Part shown: positions 24,199-51,330 of the stretch, piece by piece
Layout: every line of letters begins with the position of its first letter
How positions within the stretch are numbered: position 1 is the stretch's first letter
Assembly: GCA_963931865.1 (NCBI GenBank)
Contig: OZ007506.1
Location: forward strand, 11,781,301 to 11,845,300
Length of the DNA stretch: 64,000 nt
Reading direction: 5' to 3'
DNA from: Axinella damicornis
Taxonomy: Eukaryota > Porifera > Demospongiae > Axinellida > Axinellidae
Translations under genes and position numbers: made by a program
The notes under the pieces: generated by a model
What the model was told of the DNA's origin: nothing
What the model saw: only the letters and a program-made list of their open reading frames with translations
Database searches by the model: none

Positions 24199-24702
24199 CC
24201 CTTTAAGACCTAACGTTGCATATCTGCAACGTGAGACTTTCAGCTTCATGATGTCACATCCGGCAATGTCCTTGAGAGATAGGCTCTGCGCCAGCAGAAA
24301 GGGCGGGGCAGGGGGAGGTGGGTGGGTGCACCCGAAGGGTGCAAACAGCATGGCCGCGTTTGGGCTCAGCTTTGAACGGCCCTTGGTTGGAGCCGGGTAG
24401 GCCATTTCTCGGGTTTTAAGCATAAATGGACTTAGAAAGTAGCTGTCTTGCCTTGTAGGCCCTCCATTTCCAGTGTTCATGGTCAGTTTGTTAGCTACGG
24501 CAGGTTGGCCACTTCTCGGGAGGCTTGATTGCAAGTTCGTTAGTTGGTGGGTGTGGTTAAGTCACGTATATGCTTAGTGTACCTGAAATTACCTGTGTGA
24601 GCAGTTTCGAGCCCAGCAACGCCAGGGAACAGAAATTAGGGTATGTTTAAGTGTTCTATAGACTGAAAATGACCTAGAGAAATAAATTTAGGCCCTAAAG
24701 AG
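24199..24702 (+). mobile_element. piggyBac-like MITE, copy 2
   Basis: Same 504-bp element. The left flank is TTAG and the right flank TTAA. It is separated from copy 1 by a 344-bp spacer, making a partial tandem array. Confidence 0.82.
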
Positions 24703-24904
24703 TTAATAAGAAAGAGCTGGAGTATGCAACGAATTCAAGCGGTATGGTAGCTATCAGGTACACAAACGCTTTTTAATTTTCATTTACTTTTTTACGGCTG
24801 ACAGACGACTGTATGGCGCGCGGTTTGTAACAAAATCATAAAACAAACCGTGCATGCGCACTCCGCATGCTCTATAATTATATACGCTGCGCATGCTCAA
24901 AATT

Positions 24905-25486
24905 ATGTAGCACGTGGAAAATCACCAGATCTGCTAATACAACGAACTGGCTCAGCTAGCTACACGAAGAAGGAGAAAATTACCAGATTTGCTAATACAA
25001 CGAACTGGCTCAGCTAGCTACACGAAGAAGGAGAAAATTACCAGATTTGCTAATACAACGAAGCTCAGCTAGCTACACGAAGAAGGAGAAAATTACCAGA
25101 TTTGCTAATACAACGAAGCTCAGCTAGCTACACGAAGAAGGAGAAAATTACCAGATTTGCTAATACAACGAAGCTCAGCTAGCTACACGAAGGAGAAAAT
25201 CACCAGATCTGCTAGCTAATACAACGAAGCTCAGCTAGCTACACGAAGAAGGAGAAAATCACCAGATCTGCTAGCTAATACAACGAAGCTCAGCTAGCTA
25301 CACGAAGAAGGAGAAAATCACCAGATCTGCTAGCTAATACAACGAAGCTCAGCTAGCTACACGAAGAAGGAGAAAATCACCAGATCTGCTAGCTAATACA
25401 ACGAAGCTCAGCTAGCTACACGAAGAAGGAGAAAATCACCAGATCTGCTAGCTAATACAACGAAGCTCAGCTAGCTACACGAAGGA
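24905..25486. repeat. About 59-bp minisatellite abutting a start codon
   Basis: About ten units containing CTCAGCTAGCTACACGAAG, GGAGAAAAT and CCAGATCTGCTAGCTAATAC end eight bases before the ATG at 25494. Earlier units are slightly diverged, later ones nearly identical. If the gene is real, this is its promoter or 5'UTR. Confidence 0.92.
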
Positions 25487-25493
25487 GAATACC

Positions 25494-26836
25494 ATGGACA
25501 ATCCCCAGAAGATGGATGATTTAGAGCACATGGAGCAGGAGCTGGAGGAGGTGAAGAAAGATTATCGGGATGGTAAGGACTGGATCCAGAGCTAGCTAGA
25601 GTTTGTCGGAAGACAAATTTGTGTTCTGAGTGGTTATTTAATAGTTACTACCCTTTGCCACACCGTGCAAGAGCTATTGTTACTACAAGTAACTGTTGGC
25701 AACTGCTACTATCGGTGTCCTGATTTCCTGGTATGAATGATTCTGTGATAGCAGTGCATGCAGCCATTGGCTTTTCTAAAAGCCACAAAATCTGCAAAAG
25801 ATTGAGCCACTGACTTGCTGTAAGACTGCATTGATAGTAATAATGTGTGATGTATTGTAAGAGATCTAGACTTGCGGTGTGTTGGATGCATGGTAACCAC
25901 TCAGGGCCAGGCTCTCACTGAACTTTAACTTGAACCCTGCCCGAACCCACTTGACCATCCATGTCTACAGGACAGTTTCAGGGTGGTTCAACTCTGCCGA
26001 ACGTGCTTGAATGCTGTCCCAACCCACTTGAACCACTTGTGCATGCCATTTACATTTCATGAAGTTGGACATCAATCTTCTATGACAGTCTTTGCATCCA
26101 CATTTGTACCACAACATGTTGACAGCCACAAGGTGCCTATAGGTTCTTGGACTTCCTCTGCCATCTACTTTGCTGAGTGCTGTTGAACCACCCTGAAAGT
26201 GTCCTATATATAGTTGTTGATCATCAAGTGCAGGAGTAGTAAGTGGGATCAAACAAGGGACGCTGTAAAACGCGGAATACAGAATAACGGAATAGCGGAA
26301 TAACGGAATAACTTTTTATTGACCGGAAATTAAATTTTGAAACTATGCTTTGTTCTTTGCTGACATGGCAAAGTACGTAGCTGGCTAAGTCTTGATAGCT
26401 TTAAATTGTTAATCATGAGTGAAGAGAGGTCTAGCTCTTTCCTACATAGTAGGCGCCAAGGGGATCATGTGAGATTTCAGCAAGAGAGGCCAGAACAGCA
26501 AGAAGTCGGATTGCAAGATAGACACAGGAATGGTCGTCTGACGAGACAGCAAGAAACCCCTGAACAGCTAGCTACCGAGCAAACTATCTGTAGTGTCCAA
26601 CACTTGTATCAGTCTTGCAAGCAAACCGCCGAGACAATTTTTCAAAAAGACGCCTTGTTAGGGCTAACTTAGGGTTAGGGTTATGGTTACGGTTGGATCT
26701 GGTCCTCAAGTTTCGCCTTCAGAATGGTCACCCACTTTGTTTTGTTTTACTTTTACAGGGGACTTAACATTGTCTGGATATAATAAGAAAGCGCGAAGAA
26801 TTGAATTGGAACTTTTGCATTTGGAAAAGCAACAAG
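25494..26836 (+). CDS. First two exons of a DMAP1-binding-domain-like gene (DIP2-type N-terminus)
   Basis: Exon 1 (25494-25572) starts at ATG in ACCATGG and ends at a GTAAGG donor. Exon 2 (26759-26836) follows a TTTTACAG acceptor; phases match. The joined peptide reads MDNPQKMDDLEHMEQELEEV then KKDYRDGDLTLSGYNKKARR, continuing for about 51 residues. The acidic helix followed by a GD-(I/L)-T-x-x-GY-x-KK pattern resembles the DMAP1-binding domain at the N-terminus of DIP2 proteins; coiled-coil proteins can look similar. I found no downstream exons, so the gene is partial or its remaining exons lie elsewhere. The intron contains a MITE at 25970-26204. Confidence 0.45.
25970..26204. mobile_element. 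MITE with 23-bp terminal inverted repeats
   Basis: Ends GGACAGTTTCAGGGTGGTTC(AAC) and GGACACTTTCAGGGTGGTTC(AAC), 235 bp. Target duplication not resolved. Confidence 0.78.
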
Positions 26837-26913
26837 GTTTGTTATGGAATGACAGTTATTAGTTTTTCAGTGATAGTCAGTGATGCTGAGAGAGAAATTG
26901 AATCCACAGTACT

Positions 26914-26975
26914 GGCTGGGATTCAAACCCTGAATACTAGTCAGATGCTCTTATCACTAAGCCACTTGGCCCACA
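26914..26975 (-). repeat. tRNA-derived SINE-like relic
   Basis: The minus strand carries an A-box-like GTGGCTTAGTGATAAG and a B-box-like GGGTTTGAATCCC about 35 bases apart, as in tRNA-headed SINEs. Cloverleaf pairing is incomplete, so this is not called a tRNA gene. Confidence 0.45.
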
Positions 26976-27039
26976 ACGGAGGGGCAGCACACAAGATTTT
27001 TGTCTGGGGGCCTCAGCCAAATTCCAACATGCATTAAGG

Positions 27040-27646
27040 TAGCCTCGTTCCCAGGCCTTCCGCACCTCCAGTTTTTGATCGCTTGCAGTATGCAAAAACG
27101 GAGGGGGAAGGCCTGGGGAATCTTCTCACGTGATACGCGGCACAGCTGACGTCACGGATTCTAGACGCAATGGCTTATTTACAGTCCCATCCACAGCTTC
27201 AGAGAAGCTAGAAAACTGAAACAACTTTCAGAGAAGAGGTAGGTCCTACCTGTAAAACATATCCAGGTTCGAAGCAAAACCGCTGAGGGATAGCTGTGAT
27301 ACAAGGGGTGAAACTCCAAATAGTGCCGTCTTTTCGCTCCACAAGAAGATTGCGTCATATATAGCTGGGCATTTTTACGTTCGTCACTCGGCAGACCTTT
27401 GGAGTCATGCCTGGGTACGCTTCATACGCTCGGTGTAGCTCTCAGTTGGCGCTTGTCCCATCTTCGTAGGTAGCGCAGAATGCAAGATGGTCTCATACAT
27501 GACTCTGGCTGTTGATATGAGGCGTGACGATGTATGACGGTCGTGCCGTGTATCACGTGAGAAGATTCCCCAGGCCTTCCCCCTCCGTTTTTGCATACCG
27601 CAAGCGATCAAAAACTGGAGGTGCGGAAGGTCTGGGAACGAGGCTA
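27040..27646. mobile_element. Long TAGCCTCG-family element
   Basis: 607 bp with inverted arms of about 115 bp (TAGCCTCGTTCCCAGGCC, then TTCCGCACCTCCAGTTTTTG). CATTAAGG is duplicated on both sides. No transposase frame. Confidence 0.85.
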
Positions 27647-27879
27647 CATTAAGGACTGTCTCTGGGTGTATGAACTGCACTTTCATGCTGTAATAATGTA
27701 ACCTGCAGGGAAATTCCGGCACATCCTGCAAAATTGATTTTGTGAATTCTTGGCGCGCATGTGCAGCAGAGGGGTAACTCCGGTACTTGCCTCTGTGTGT
27801 GTGTCTGCGTGTCTGTTGCCACAAACACACACACTCATACACACACAAACTCTCTCTCTCCACACACGAGGTTTTGAAG

Positions 27880-28006
27880 TAGCCTCGTTCCCAGGCCTCC
27901 GCCCAGACTTTATCTCGCAGCCGTGGAGAAAAGTTGGGAGAAGGCCTGGTTTAATTTATCACGTAATCCGCGGTTGATCCGCGGGCTTGCACGGGAACTC
28001 GAGGCT
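27880..28006. mobile_element. Damaged TAGCCTCG-family element
   Basis: A clear left end is present; the right end has decayed to GGGAACTCGAGGCT and no target duplication remains. Confidence 0.55.
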
Positions 28007-28014
28007 CGTTACTC

Positions 28015-28600
28015 ATGTACTGGTGAAGTGCAAGGCTTACCGTGAGGAGAGGGCTCAATTATGGGAACTGGTGAAGACAAAGAAAAGCCTAAAGGAGTAG
28101 TTCAAGAGACTGGGTGAGAGGGAGACTGTGGAGGGGGTGGAGCTAATAGACGGGGGGTGAAGAAATACCTACGGAGGGTGATGGACAAGAGGAGGAGTAG
28201 GAATTGTTGTATAATGTTCGCTATCTATACGCGATGGCCTCCAAGGCTCAAGGAGAATCAATATCATTTGGAGTTAGTGGGCACTCACAGCATACAAAGC
28301 AGGAGAACGCTCCACACTCTCGTCCTCGCCTGTACAACACATTATGCATTGGCTACTCTGGTTCCGATTCTTCCAACCTCCCACTTCAGCCCTCAGGCCA
28401 GCTAATCTGGTCCGAAACTTAAATTTCAGCCTTCCCCCTCTTCTGTCTCCAGGGTCGTCCAAGTACTTCTCTTTCTTCCATTCTCCCTTCACTGCCGCAT
28501 ACAAGTCCAGAGTCTTCTTGCTACACACTTCATCTGCCCACCTCTGCTCGCACACCTCTTCTCTCACCCTCTTTCCATCAGTCATAATTATGGACTTCAT
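28015..28600. mobile_element. Fragments of a LINE reverse-transcriptase C-terminus
   Basis: The plus strand from 28015 reads VKCKAYREERAQLWELV, resembling the HVLxxCxxYxxER end of many LINE polyproteins. The minus strand from 28600 to about 28280 reads WADEVCSKKTLDLYAAVKGE and FKFRTRLAGLRAE.W with CIMC, resembling the region just before it. The two pieces point at each other, so this looks like a rearranged relic. Confidence 0.45.
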
Positions 28601-29330
28601 TAGCTAGTGCCATCTTCAATACAAACTTTAGCACGCGCGTAGTACGGAGAACTGTCCTCGTTACTAATGAATGAATATCGTTATCGCCCTCAAGGAGCAT
28701 GGAAAGATATTAATGGTAATGGGAGACATACAATAGTGTAAACTTAGGTAGGAAGGAAACGTTCCTGTCTGTTAGTCTCTCCATCAGCACTCACACATTC
28801 CATTCTTTGTCCAAATTCAGGTCATTTTGATGGCAGTCAACAACATGCTCCAGCACAGATGCTATTGTGCAAGTTGCGCAACGCACACACTTTGAAGTTG
28901 AAGAAACGGTGCAGTTGGTGCGTTCTACAATCTCACGTTCACTGTTCTTGTGGGTCTTTTTCATACTGTCCTGGATTTCTTCAAGCTTCTGCTTGGCCTG
29001 ACCACGGTAAGCAACGACTATGTACATAATGTCCTGTAATGACAAGGTAGCATGACTTGGCCTTAGTGACATTTGTGGGAGGTAATATACTGCCGCACTG
29101 AGCCTGAACAAAACTAAGGGCATTTTCAGCAAGTCTATAAACCAAACTATTAGGTCCAATACAGAATGGATAAGTAACACATATTCAAGCCACAACTAAC
29201 AAGCATAGCGTTTACATTGTCACCCTGTGACTTGTGGGAGTTACTCTATCATCCCACTGACCATGGAACAAAACTAAGAGCCCTTTATGCAAGTAAGAGA
29301 GCCAGGGCACTAGGTCCAACCCCAAAAGGC
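28601..29330. other. Unassigned sequence with an exon-like minus-strand frame
   Basis: The minus strand 28791-28985 encodes a Cys/His-containing tail (CVRCATCTIASVLEHVVDCH) ending in a stop. It could be the last exon of an unknown gene; I cannot name it. Confidence 0.3.
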
Positions 29331-29478
29331 TAGCCTCGTTCCCAGGCCTACCCCGTTTTTTCTGTTCTTCGGTTTCCGTTGACAATAATACACGGATGCG
29401 GAAGGGCGGCGAAAAACGCAGAAGGCCTGTCGGAAACCGAAGAACAGAAAAAACAGGGTAGGCCTGGGAACGAGGCTA
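29331..29478. mobile_element. TAGCCTCG-family element
   Basis: 148 bp with long inverted arms (TAGCCTCGTTCCCAGGCC, then TACCCCGTTTTTTCTGTTC) and exact 9-bp CCAAAAGGC duplications. Confidence 0.9.
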
Positions 29479-29519
29479 CCAAAAGGCTGCAACAGCCTTT
29501 ATTCTAGCTAACCCCTTAA

Positions 29520-30023
29520 CTCTTTAGGGCCTAAATTTATTTCTCTAGGTCATTTTCAGTCTATAGAACACTTAAACATACCCTAATTTCTGTTCCCTGG
29601 CGTTGCTGGGCTCGAAACTGCTCACACAGGTAATTTCAGCTACACTAAGCATATACGTGACTTAACCACACCCACCAACTAACGAACTTGCAATCAAGCC
29701 TCCCGAGAAGTAGCCAACCTGCCGTAGCTAAAAAACTGACCATGAACACTGGAAATGGAGGGCCTACAAGGCAAGACAGCTACTTTCTAAGTCCATTTAT
29801 GCTTAAAACCCGAGAAATGGCCTACCCGGCTCCAACCAAGGGCCGTTCAAAGCTGAGCCCAAACGCGGCCATGCTGTTTGCACCCTTCGGGTGCACCCAC
29901 CCACCTCCCCCTGCCCCGCCCTTTCTGCTGGCGCAGAGCCTATCTCTCAAGGACATTGCCGGATGTGACATCATGAAGCTGAAAGTCTCACGTTGCAGAT
30001 ATGCAACGTTAGATCTTAAAGGG
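29520..30023 (-). mobile_element. piggyBac-like MITE, copy 3
   Basis: Inverted copy of the 504-bp element, preceded by TTAA at 29516-29519. Confidence 0.82.
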
Positions 30024-30367
30024 CTAATGGGAAAGCAGCTCACTTAAAAATGGAGCTATTTAATGATATTCATGGGGACCCCAGGGCTATTTGTATCAGA
30101 CTGTGTCAAGTACAAGCTTGCAACCAAGGTTAGCCACAGTTGGGGCTTCACAGGGTACCAACGGCACAGGCACACTCTCCAACACACAGAATAATAGTGA
30201 ATAGGCTGTTAATGATATTCATGATCCACAAAATACGACAGATTACGTCCCTTGTCGCAGTCACAGTCAGGGTATGGTTGGACAGAGGTTCAGTGCTCAG
30301 TTCAGCTATAGCTTGCTTATCTCTGAACTTTCTTCCCACAATTCGGTTCTTTCTCTCGTCTCATTAA

Positions 30368-30871
30368 CTCTTTAGGGCCTAAATTTATTTCTCTAGGTCA
30401 TTTTCAGTCTATAGAACACTTAAACATACCCTAATTTCTGTTCCCTGGCGTTGCTGGGCTCGAAACTGCTCACACAGGTAATTTCAGCTACACTAAGCAT
30501 ATACGTGACTTAACCACACCCACCAACTAACGAACTTGCAATCAAGCCTCCCGAGAAGTAGCCAACCTGCCGTAGCTAAAAAACTGACCATGAACACTGG
30601 AAATGGAGGGCCTACAAGGCAAGACAGCTACTTTCTAAGTCCATTTATGCTTAAAACCCGAGAAATGGCCTACCCGGCTCCAACCAAGGGCCGTTCAAAG
30701 CTGAGCCCAAACGCGGCCATGCTGTTTGCACCCTTCGGGTGCACCCACCCACCTCCCCCTGCCCCGCCCTTTCTGCTGGCGCAGAGCCTATCTCTCAAGG
30801 ACATTGCCGGATGTGACATCATGAAGCTGAAAGTCTCACGTTGCAGATATGCAACGTTAGATCTTAAAGGG
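30368..30871 (-). mobile_element. piggyBac-like MITE, copy 4
   Basis: Inverted copy, essentially identical to copy 3. Confidence 0.82.
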
Positions 30872-31215
30872 CTAATGGGAAAGCAGCTCACTTAAAAATG
30901 GAGCTATTTAATGATATTCATGGGGACCCCAGGGCTATTTGTATCAGACTGTGTCAAGTACAAGCTTGCAACCAAGGTTAGCCACAGTTGGGGCTTCACA
31001 GGGTACCAACGGCACAGGCACACTCTCCAACACACAGAATAATAGTGAATAGGCTGTTAATGATATTCATGATCCACAAAATACGACAGATTACGTCCCT
31101 TGTCGCAGTCACAGTCAGGGTATGGTTGGACAGAGGTTCAGTGCTCAGTTCAGCTATAGCTTGCTTATCTCTGAACTTTCTTCCCACAATTCGGTTCTTT
31201 CTCTCGTCTCATTAA

Positions 31216-31719
31216 CTCTTTAGGGCCTAAATTTATTTCTCTAGGTCATTTTCAGTCTATAGAACACTTAAACATACCCTAATTTCTGTTCCCTGGCGTT
31301 GCTGGGCTCGAAACTGCTCACACAGGTAATTTCAGCTACACTAAGCATATACGTGACTTAACCACACCCACCAACTAACGAACTTGCAATCAAGCCTCCC
31401 GAGAAGTAGCCAACCTGCCGTAGCTAAAAAACTGACCATGAACACTGGAAATGGAGGGCCTACAAGGCAAGACAGCTACTTTCTAAGTCCATTTATGCTT
31501 AAAACCCGAGAAATGGCCTACCCGGCTCCAACCAAGGGCCGTTCAAAGCTGAGCCCAAACGCGGCCATGCTGTTTGCACCCTTCGGGTGCACCCACCCAC
31601 CTCCCCCTGCCCCGCCCTTTCTGCTGGCGCAGAGCCTATCTCTCAAGGACATTGCCGGATGTGACATCATGAAGCTGAAAGTCTCACGTTGCAGATATGC
31701 AACGTTAGATCTTAAAGGG
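31216..31719 (-). mobile_element. piggyBac-like MITE, copy 5
   Basis: Inverted copy. Homology to the array stops a few bases after it, at AGGGCTAAGCCCC. Confidence 0.82.
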
Positions 31720-31784
31720 CTAAGCCCCATTGACGCCTAAAGACGCCTATGCACTTGTAGGGCTTCTATGCACTTGTAGGGCTT

Positions 31785-31811
31785 CCCCCCCCCCCCCCCC
31801 CCCCCCCCCCC
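31785..31811. repeat. Poly-C tract (27 C)
   Basis: Homopolymer just beyond the end of the 848-bp array. Confidence 0.95.
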
Positions 31812-33036
31812 AGGGGCATTGCGAGCTTTTTGATTTTTATAGACCCCACCAAGGGCCTCAGATGGATCCTCAAGAAAACATGCAGGTTGATGGTGTATGA
31901 TGTGCCAGCAGTCCCAAGTTGAGGGAAATCCTGGGCGAGAATCCGGCACCTTTGACCTCTGGCCTGGCACCTAACAAGGGCCAAAACAGACTAGGTGTGT
32001 TTGGTGACTTACGACCAAAGTCTGTCTTGGCTATCAGTGGTACTTTGAACCCTACAGTTCGAGTCCATACACTCTTCGACTTCACATTTTGTTCATGCCG
32101 GCTCAATGGTAGGTACCTAGGAAGGTAGGTATTGGAATACCTGTATACTTTTTATTGCACTTGTACATTTGTCTGCTTTGTCTTTCCTCCTCGGGGTCCT
32201 AGCTGTTGACTAGATGGACCTTCGTATGCATTGTAAATTTAATTAATGATAGCTAGCTCACCTCCGACACAACACCGTCTTCCAGTACTGTCATGTTCAT
32301 CATCACTGCTAAGTGCTCGAATCGGTATGAATATCGTTGTCAGCTGCTTTGCTCGCATCCTGGGTTCTAGCACACTTGATTCAAGGTTACTTCATTGTTG
32401 GTCCCCGGATCAGTTGGAATATATGGCACCGGAAGTCAGCTAGTACCTGCCCTGGACCTAATATTATACCCTAAGTATTGAACTGACTTCCGGTGCCGAA
32501 TATTCCAACTGATCCCATTTCCAGCTGAGCAGTGCAACGACCCATCACTTTTTCGCAACCTCCAAGTCTTCACCAGGCAGCTGCAGCTGCCCACTCCATG
32601 ATCCATAACTATGGCTTTGTTTGTCACACCATTTTCACGCTTGTAGTACAGTACGCACACAGGGGTGCAGTTTCTACTTGGAGTACGTGGAGAAGGAGCC
32701 TGGAGATTAAATTTGTACCACGGTGAGTTGACATGCTAGCCTTGTAGAAAAACATGTTCCTCTTCCCATTATCTGCAGCCAGCACCTCCTGTTTGCCTTT
32801 CTCCTGGTTTGTCAAAGACATTAATTCAAGACAGTAATTGTCCAGGTCATTAGTAAATCTCTAAAGTCTTGGACAGTCAAGTATTGATGCTTGTAGTTGG
32901 GCTGCATGCCATCACGTTGTGATATTAAAATTCATACTGCACCACTGTGTAGTGATTAGGCCTAATAATTCATTTTAGTACTCAACTTCCTGTTGAGGGG
33001 CGTGGCCACCAGTGAGGGGAAAAAAAAGTGGAGCAC
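31812..33036. other. Unassigned sequence upstream of AKR7
   Basis: Contains an exon-like plus-strand frame at about 31919-32108 that ends in a GTAGGT donor (unknown product), an inverted-repeat element at 32407-32515, and a 73-bp block (32663-32735) repeated in inverse orientation at 51847-51918. The AKR7 promoter should lie in the last few hundred bases; I see no clear TATA box. Confidence 0.35.
32407..32515. mobile_element. Small inverted-repeat element
   Basis: Arms GGATCAGTTGGAATAT and GCACCGGAAGTCAG pair with the complement at the other end (33-bp arms), around a 45-bp centre. Confidence 0.65.
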
Positions 33037-48760
<15,724 letters not shown>

Positions 48761-48863
48761 TGAACTTTGTACTCTCTGCAGGAAAATTGTCTGTTCTGTG
48801 TAATGTAAAATTAATATGCTCACTCCTGGTAGTGCACTGATATGGCAAAGTCACCTTGAATAG

Positions 48864-48932
48864 TAGCCTCGTTCCCAGGCCTCGGGCCAGATTTCATCTC
48901 GCAGCCTGGGCAGAGGCCTGGGAACAAGGCTA
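48864..48932. mobile_element. TAGCCTCG-family hairpin
   Basis: 69 bp, exact 9-bp CTTGAATAG duplications, about 100 bp after the AKR7 stop codon, so possibly in its 3'UTR. Confidence 0.9.
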
Positions 48933-48941
48933 CTTGAATAG

Positions 48942-49717
48942 TGCCTCAGGTCTTACCTCACCTTGTAGATACTTCAGCAGACCTAAAGCTCATACTTACA
49001 GCTATAGCCTCATTCCTAACCTGCTTGTAGGTGGCTACCTAATGGCTACCCCAATTAATACATGCATTTTGTAACATCACATACTGCCAACAATAGTTGA
49101 AGCAAGCAGGGGGAAAACCAAAGGGGTCATAAAATTCACCACTAAGGTCACAATAATGTATGTTTGGTCAGTGTATGATGGCAATGATCATAGATGATGT
49201 AGTCAGAATTTTCAAGTGCCTTACTGCGTACCTGTACTTTTGATGAGTACCCTGCACGTGAACTCGTTGCAGAACATGTTTCCTTAGCTACCACAGGAGT
49301 GAATTATGCATGTGAAAAATCGTCTGGGAACAAGACTAAGTGACTATGTCATCATGGAGGCATGGTTTTCCTTTGCTGCAGTGACTGACAGGAGTTTATG
49401 AGCGCCGCGAAGGAGCGTCAAACTGCCATACTTGTTAAGTTGTTAGGGTGCCAGGTTAGCAGTCACACAACATGCCTTATACGGAAGGGCTACAACTCGC
49501 TACTACTTTGTTAGGAAGCCTGTGAGGGCTCGCATGATGTGTGAAAGACTAACTGTAGCGCGGTGGCATACACAACAATTGCGCCCAGGCCCACCTAGGT
49601 GAAATCACGTGCAGCTGTACACGTACACAGACTGAGCTGAATTCAAATCCGTGTAAGGCGTGTTGTGTGCTGCTACCCTGCACCTGATAGTTATGCTGGT
49701 TAGACGCTCCTTCCCAT
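48942..49717. other. Unassigned sequence downstream of AKR7
   Basis: No recognisable coding or repeat structure apart from a short hairpin-like CAGGAGTTTATGAGCGCCGCG near 49389. Confidence 0.35.
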
Positions 49718-49726
49718 GGGCTCCTT

Positions 49727-49859
49727 TAGTTTCGGTCCCAGACCCAACCAACTCCAGCACGGATCGCTTTTAGTATTGCGCACGGGGAAGGAGCCGTATT
49801 TCCGTGCGTTATACTGGAAGCGATACACGCGCTGGATAAACGATCTGGGAACGAGACTA
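49727..49859. mobile_element. MITE (TAGTCTCGG family)
   Basis: 133 bp starting TAGTTTCGGTCCCAGACCC and ending GATCTGGGAACGAGACTA, with exact 9-bp GGGCTCCTT duplications. Its right end mixes features of both hairpin families. Confidence 0.85.
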
Positions 49860-49869
49860 GGGCTCCTTA

Positions 49870-50442
49870 TACTGATCAGAACTGTGAGTCATCTAGGCTG
49901 TATAACCATGATCAAAAATGATTGAAAAATTTTTGTGAGCAAAAATTAATAGGGACTAAGCGATGGACACCCCGACGTTCGAAAAAAACAGACAAACAAG
50001 GGAAATGCCATTAACCAGCCTCAGTCCCATAAATTCTACATCCCCCCCACTAGGAGTGTAGTAATGAATTTGAGCAATTTTGATTTTGTGTTGGGCTTCG
50101 TTTTTACCCTACTGGGAGTGAATGAATTTTGCAAGACAGTGGTATTATTATGAGCCAGTTACCAGGTGCCACAATTCTGCAGCAGCATCTGTACATGTAT
50201 ACGTGTACACAACATACCGGTATGAGGGCATCTTGAATTCGTGTTGTAAGGAATGGCACATGCACTACACTAATTTGGTCCTGACAAAATTGGCATAATT
50301 TAATTATAGCAGTGATACATACAATAATACAAGGTGCTGTTTTGACTTGCATGTTTGTTATCTGTAGCTATGTGTGAGTGGCAGGAACTTTTCACTACAT
50401 ACCAGCATACAATGGAAATGAAAGCATATATACAAGGAAGAG
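49870..50442. other. Unassigned sequence
   Basis: AT-rich, no recognisable gene or repeat. Confidence 0.35.
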
Positions 50443-50504
50443 TAGCCTCGTTCCCAGGCCCCGCCCAGCTTTTCACGCGTGGGGAGAGCCTGGGAACGAG
50501 GCTA
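50443..50504. mobile_element. TAGCCTCG-family hairpin
   Basis: 62 bp, exact 9-bp AAGGAAGAG duplications. Confidence 0.9.
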
Positions 50505-51049
50505 AAGGAAGAGTGCAATGGAAATGGAATTGTACCATGGAAGAGTGCAATAGAAGTGATACGTACAAATGAAGTGCCATGCATGGATGCCTGCCTCTGC
50601 TCAATATTGGAGTAGTTGTTGTATGCACCCACAAACACAGGCAGTTTCCAGTCAGAGGGCAAGACTGCGGAAAAAATAATGATGCAGGAATCTCATGCAG
50701 TTTTCCTACGACAAAGCACCATGATCTCAAACAACATGACTGCACTGATGTAGCTACCAATGATCATACTATAATATTATTGATCTTAAAACACAGATCT
50801 ATGTCTAAAGTTACATGATTGCTGCCCACTCACTGTGATCACCATTTCTCAAGGCAGTGGGAACGAGGCTAGGTCATGATCACTTGTTTGTGCTTCCATG
50901 GTCACTGACACTAGTTTGTTTTTGCACTTTGCACAGAAGTAATGTTTCCATAACGCAGTTGTATGGTTTACCTTTCCGAGACAGAAGACTAGTTAGAGTT
51001 CTGTCTTTCCGGCATGATTCAGAATGAAAACTGTTTACCTTCTTTGCAG

Positions 51050-51244
51050 GGAATGTTCCGGCATGGCCGAACCTGCCTTGGACATTACAAGACACCTCAG
51101 ATTGCAATTGACTTGACTACCCTTGACGGGTTTACCACGATGGTGGCTAACGAGGGCCTGGAGAAGGCAGAGCCTATGGACCCAGGCCCCCCGGGACCGA
51201 CGGCTTTACATCCCCTCCGAAGGATGCGGTGTGAACTATTTCAG
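51050..51244 (+). CDS. Exon-like open frame, unknown product
   Basis: 195 bp (65 codons) between a CTTTGCAG acceptor and a GTGAAA donor, open in phase 0. It reads MFRHGRTCLGHYKTPQIAID early and MDPGPPGPTALHPLRRMRCE late. I do not recognise the family and see no partner exon, so it may be chance. Confidence 0.3.
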
Positions 51245-51330
51245 GTGAAACGCCTTCAAGAACACACCTACTCATTTTTTAGGGTAGAGCTGAGTCAACT
51301 CCTACAGTAGGAGAAAGAAAATCTCCTATG

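Larger units (their letters stand above)
29516..31724 (-). repeat. 848-bp tandem array, 2.6 units
   Basis: Each unit is a 504-bp piggyBac-like MITE plus a 344-bp spacer with CCCCAACTGTGGCTAACC. MITE starts at 29520, 30368 and 31216 are exactly 848 bp apart. The plus-strand pair at 23351 and 24199 is spaced identically, so the two arrays form a large inverted repeat around 24.7-29.5 kb. The spacer contains no gene. Confidence 0.93.

Noticed and set aside
24905..25486. CRISPR-like regular repeat array
   Set aside because: Repeats are contiguous with no unique spacers, and the genome is eukaryotic; it is a minisatellite. The same applies to 15512-15958.
26665..26695. Telomere-like TTAGGG repeats
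   Set aside because: Only about three degenerate units (TTAGGGTTAGGGTTATGG); too short for a telomere or interstitial telomere.
29688..30047. 119-residue ORF repeated five times in the window
   Set aside because: It lies inside the piggyBac-like 504-bp element, has no transposase motif, and its repetition follows the array.
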